NCBI RefSeq assembly: GCF_000759675.1 | Contig: NZ_BAWM01000001.1 | Span: forward strand, 48,722-112,721 | Length of the DNA: 64,000 nt | Source: Neobacillus niacini | Lineage (GTDB): Bacteria > Bacillota > Bacilli > Bacillales > Cytobacillaceae | Reading direction: 5' to 3' | In this document: piece by piece, positions 61,268 through 64,000 of the stretch | Layout of the letters: the number at the start of each line of letters is the position of its first letter | Position numbering within the stretch: position 1 is the stretch's first letter | Notes under the pieces: model-generated | Database searches by the model: none | What the model was told of the DNA's origin: nothing | The model's input: the letters and a program-made list of their open reading frames with translations, nothing else | Program-made: the position numbers and the translations under genes

Positions 61268-61618
61268 TTACTCAAACGGTGTAGGGCTGATTTCAAGCGC
61301 AACCGCGAGTTTCCCTTTGTTATCATGACCGGCTAGCAGCAAGCGGTTTTGCTCATCCACTTCAAAATGAGTCAGACCTTCCGCGTAAATCCAGCCAAGG
61401 TTTATTTTTAATCCAACACGATAGGGGTCAGTTCCAGTTATTTTCCCATGTTCGTAACGAACAAGCGCATTTCGAATATAGGCACCTGCTGAAAAGAAAG
61501 TTTGATCATGATGGGACGCATAGGCACCATTCGTGGTTTCCAGGTGAATATAAACATCCTGATTCGCGTATTTATTAATCGCTTCTTGAACCTGTAGATG
61601 ATTTTTAATCGGTTCCAT
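61268..61618 (-). CDS. yojF: YojF-family (DUF1806) protein
   Basis: 116 residues, no recognised catalytic motif; beta-rich: VYIHLETTNGAYASHHDQTF, AYIRNALVRYEHGKITGTDP, VGLKINLGWIYAEGL. YojF always neighbours bshB2 in Bacillus. 18 nt upstream of bshB2; AAAGGAG SD. Confidence 0.82.
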   Translation of the reverse strand: MEPIKNHLQVQEAINKYANQDVYIHLETTNGAYASHHDQTFFSAGAYIRNALVRYEHGKITGTDPYRVGLKINLGWIYAEGLTHFEVDEQNRLLLAGHDNKGKLAVALEISPTPFE

Positions 61619-61732
61619 ATTTCTTTTCTCCTTTCCCTATGCAAGGTATGTAATCTATAAACTAGTTTATTTAATAATGTAACTATCATACTAAAATCAC
61701 ATTAAAAAAGCGATATCCTTGCTTAATAACAA

Positions 61733-61766
61733 AAACAGAGCCAAACTCCTGGTTCAGCTCTGTTTA
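61733..61766 (-). terminator. Terminator after pdxK
   Basis: On the minus strand AAACAGAGC...GCTCTGTTT followed by TTTGTTATT. Confidence 0.8.
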
Positions 61767-61770
61767 GATA

Positions 61771-62598
61771 TTAACAATCTGTGCAGTATTCAGTTTTTGC
61801 ACCGTAGTAGGCACCATGCCATGTTGGTCCAACAAATTCATTTAAGCGGAAGCCTTGGCTGATAGCAGCTGAAATGAAGTCTTTTGCAACTTCAACTGCT
61901 TCAACAACAGAACTACCTTTTGCCAGCTCTGCAGTAATAGCAGATGAGAAGGTACAGCCAGCACCATGCGTGAAGTTAGTCTCAATCTTTTCCGATTCAA
62001 AAATAGTGAAGTCTTTTCCATCATATAGAAGGTCGATTGACTTTTCTTCTGTTAAAAGCTTGCTGCCGCCTTTAATGACAACATACTTTGCACCTAAATC
62101 GTGTATTTTTACAGCAGCTTCCTTCATCTGATCTAACGTTTTAACCGGACCTGTTTGGGCTAATTGACCTGCTTCGAAAAGGTTCGGTGTCACAACGAAT
62201 GCCCGTGGTAGTAATAGTTCGCGCATTGCGTCGGTTGTTTCTGGATTTAATACTTCATCCTCGCCTTTACAAACCATTACAGGGTCAATGACAACTCGCT
62301 CCAGTTTATGTTCATCGATAACCTTTGCCACTAACTCAATGATCTCAACCGTACCCAGCATACCTGTTTTCATTGCATCGATTCCTACAGATAGGACAGT
62401 ATCGATTTGTGGTTTTAGTGTCTCAACTGAAATGGGAAACACACTGTGGTGCCAATCCTTTGGATCCATCGTAACGATCGTAGTCAGTGCAGTCATCCCG
62501 TATACACCTAGCTCTTGGAATGTTTTTAAATCGGCTTGAATCCCTGCACCCCCGCTCGTATCCGAACCAGCGATTGTCATAACCTTTTTGATTGTCAT
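61771..62598 (-). CDS. pdxK: Pyridoxine/pyridoxal kinase (PdxK, ThiD-like ribokinase fold)
   Basis: 275 residues. IAGSDTSGGAGIQADLKTFQ, VVIDPVMVCKGEDEVL and the terminal GAGCTFSSAITAELAKG anion-hole/catalytic region. Follows Bacillus PdxK rather than ThiD in GVYGMTALTTIVTMDPK and VVTPNLFEAGQL. Phosphorylates B6 vitamers; some members also take hydroxymethylpyrimidine. Confidence 0.83.
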   Translation of the reverse strand: MTIKKVMTIAGSDTSGGAGIQADLKTFQELGVYGMTALTTIVTMDPKDWHHSVFPISVETLKPQIDTVLSVGIDAMKTGMLGTVEIIELVAKVIDEHKLERVVIDPVMVCKGEDEVLNPETTDAMRELLLPRAFVVTPNLFEAGQLAQTGPVKTLDQMKEAAVKIHDLGAKYVVIKGGSKLLTEEKSIDLLYDGKDFTIFESEKIETNFTHGAGCTFSSAITAELAKGSSVVEAVEVAKDFISAAISQGFRLNEFVGPTWHGAYYGAKTEYCTDC

Positions 62599-63065
62599 AT
62601 GTACTCCTCCTAAAAACTAGTGGTGAAAAAATACTATTCCTATTATAAATCAAACCTGAAAATATAGCAGAGATTTTAAAATGCTTTGTTTTTGTCAGAA
62701 ACATGACATTTAACGGCTTTTACACTATATAGGTGGTTATATGTGATATTTCTTACTTCAGAGAAAAAGGACTCATCGTACGATAGTACTAAAGATACAG
62801 TTATTCAATTGGAACCGCTTACAATTGGTAGTTTAACAATCTCTTGATAGTGCGAAAGATACCTGATTTAGGAAAAATTCGATAATCCGACACAAAATCG
62901 ACCGAGATTCGACAAAGTCCTGTGATTTAGGCACCGATATTTATAATTTATTTAAAAAACATAGCTAAATGTACTGTTAGTTGTGACAAATGTCGCTGAG
63001 AACGCTAGGTAACATAATTACAATTGAAACGCCAAGAGAGCTATTTCCTGAAAGGGGGGAAAGCC
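62599..63065 (+). promoter_or_regulatory. Intergenic region upstream of fdhD
   Basis: About 460 nt without a gene. AATCCGAC, AATCGACC and ATTCGACA recur at 11-bp spacing (62885-62915), and a GATAGTnC-AAAGATAC motif occurs twice (about 62780-62797 and 62845-62862). A TGTGA half-site lies at 62982. The SD AAAGGGGGG is clear. Confidence 0.4.
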
Positions 63066-63827
63066 ATGTACCGCAAAGGATGTCCTGATGAATATCCCAT
63101 TACCTTAGTTTTAAATGGCTATGAGATTGCAGTATTTCAACTAACTAAACACGATTTAGAGGATTGGGCCTATGGATATTTGTTTTCAGAAGGATTTATT
63201 CAGGAAGCAAGTGAAGTTGAATCCATTAGCATAAATGAGGAAAAGGGCAGCATCAATGTTTCACTTCTGAATGGGTTTAATGAAGAAGAGTTATTTACAA
63301 AGAAGAAGCACTATACAGCAGGATGTGGCCGCGGAGTCACGTTTTTCTCGATGACAGATGTGAAAAATTTTCAAAAAGTGTCTTCTGAACACAGTTTTAA
63401 ATTGAGTTATTTATTAAAAAAACGAAGTGAATTTGCTCAAAATTCACCGTTTTACTTAGAAACTGGCGGGATGCATGGGGCCTGTATAGTAGATGAAGCA
63501 GGCAATATGATAGTCCGTGAAGACATTGGGCGGCACAATGCAGTCGACAAGATCATTGGCCACACACTAAGAAAAGGGTTGCATCCTGAACGGTTGATTT
63601 TACTAACAACCGGAAGGATTTCATATGAAATGCTCTCAAAAGCAGCGAAATTTGGCTTTCCTGTTATTGGTTCACGAACAGCAGCTACCAAGCAAGCTGT
63701 TCAACTGGCTAAATACTTAAACATAGAGGTTATTGGCTATTTACGAGGGAAAATGGCTAATATTTATACCTCAACAGGCCGAGTTCAAAATGATTTATTA
63801 GAAGAACCCGCTGTAGAGATGCATTGA
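63066..63827 (+). CDS. fdhD: FdhD-family sulfurtransferase (formate dehydrogenase accessory)
   Basis: 253 residues from ATG 63066 (GGGGGG SD); an upstream start at 63024 is not supported. FdhD moves sulfur from IscS/SufS-type donors to the molybdenum cofactor of formate dehydrogenase. Motifs: YTAGCGRGVTFF (conserved Cys loop, single Cys here), VREDIGRHNAVDKI, LLTTGRISYEMLSKA, GYLRGKMANIYT. No formate dehydrogenase gene is adjacent. Confidence 0.85.
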   Translation: MYRKGCPDEYPITLVLNGYEIAVFQLTKHDLEDWAYGYLFSEGFIQEASEVESISINEEKGSINVSLLNGFNEEELFTKKKHYTAGCGRGVTFFSMTDVKNFQKVSSEHSFKLSYLLKKRSEFAQNSPFYLETGGMHGACIVDEAGNMIVREDIGRHNAVDKIIGHTLRKGLHPERLILLTTGRISYEMLSKAAKFGFPVIGSRTAATKQAVQLAKYLNIEVIGYLRGKMANIYTSTGRVQNDLLEEPAVEMH

Positions 63828-63868
63828 AGGGGGGAATAGCAGAACAAGGTTAGTCTAGAGAAAAAATG

Positions 63869-64000
63869 TGTCTAGCTTCAGCGCCTAGGGGCTCGGGGTC
63901 ATAAGCTTGTCTAGTTCGGCTCCTTGGGACTCGAGTCATAAGCCACCCCCTGAAGAAGGCAAAAAGCGCCTTCTTGCAGGGTTCGTCTTATGCCTTCGTC
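63869..64000. repeat. Dispersed structured repeat, copy C (runs off the window)
   Basis: TGTCTAGC...GGGGTCATAAGC...CTCGAGTCATAAGCC, then hairpin AAGAAGGC-AAAAAGC-GCCTTCTT and GTCTTATGCC. Nearly identical to the first half of copy A. It lies just downstream of fdhD; its 3' end is outside the window. Confidence 0.75.

Noticed and set aside
63066..63827. Single Cys in the FdhD loop as a defect
   Set aside because: Other Bacillus FdhD proteins also deviate from CxxC at this loop as I recall; not evidence of inactivity.

Overview
The window looks like chromosomal DNA from an endospore-forming, facultatively denitrifying Bacillaceae bacterium (Bacillus/Neobacillus-like). It is AT-rich, uses AGGAGG-type ribosome sites and many TTG/GTG starts, and has long GC-hairpin/T-tract terminators. 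Close relatives of Bacillus proteins are recognisable throughout (class IV PhaC, NiaP, GltC, BshB2/YojF, YrzI, a gamma-SASP-like protein). No rRNA, tRNA, CRISPR, IS element or prophage was seen.

Layout. 1-1.7 kb: end of a PHA operon (phaB, phaC). 1.9-5.7 kb: a decayed patch with a 34-codon fructose-6-phosphate aldolase remnant and a frameshifted EAL domain before a surviving CBS-GGDEF gene, plus a LysM amidase, YrzI, a VOC protein and DUF3899. 6-12 kb: complete oligopeptide importer oppABCDF. 12-15.7 kb: ilvA and a secreted InhA-like metalloprotease. 15.7-18.2 kb: a multi-hairpin element, then a complete type II partition cassette (about 17 TGTDTACR iterons, actin-like ParM, ParR-like protein) between terminators. 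18.2-21.6 kb: Ni/Co permease, an ECF sigma/anti-sigma pair with a probable target gene, and a collapsed symporter gene. 21.6-25.3 kb: gdhA divergent from a GltC-like regulator with a perfect operator between them, then pepT. 25.5-30 kb: nucleoside permease, YjjW activase, YjjI glycyl radical enzyme and a Crp/Fnr regulator.

30.3-34 kb: NERD remnant, then a TetR-controlled ABC-2 exporter with two matched operators. 34-39.4 kb: ASCH protein, BmrCD-like heterodimeric exporter, niaP. 39.6-44.3 kb: livJHMGF with CodY-like boxes. 44.3-52.8 kb: dispersed structured repeats, a B12/radical-SAM protein, ybaK, a double P-loop ATPase, alkD, a HAD phosphatase, a sugar-dehydrogenase lipoprotein and small genes. 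52.8-60.4 kb: clade II nitrous-oxide reductase cluster (nosC, nosZ, nosB-like, nosD, nosY, nosF, YtkA-like lipoprotein) divergent from a Crp/Fnr regulator. The shared intergenic region has two TGTGA-N6-type boxes, each about 41.5 bp from a candidate start site. 60.5-64 kb: bshB2-yojF, pdxK, fdhD, and another copy of the dispersed repeat.

Themes: anaerobic metabolism (nos, YjjI/YjjW, fdhD, Fnr-type regulators), nitrogen and amino-acid uptake (opp, liv, gdhA, pepT, ilvA), and export/stress (BmrCD, TetR-ABC, ECF sigma). Strongest leads for something undescribed are the chromosomal-looking ParMRC locus, the ECF regulon defined by two matching promoters, YjjI/YjjW beside a nucleoside permease, and the covarying dispersed hairpin family. 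All family names come from reading the translations; no database search was run.
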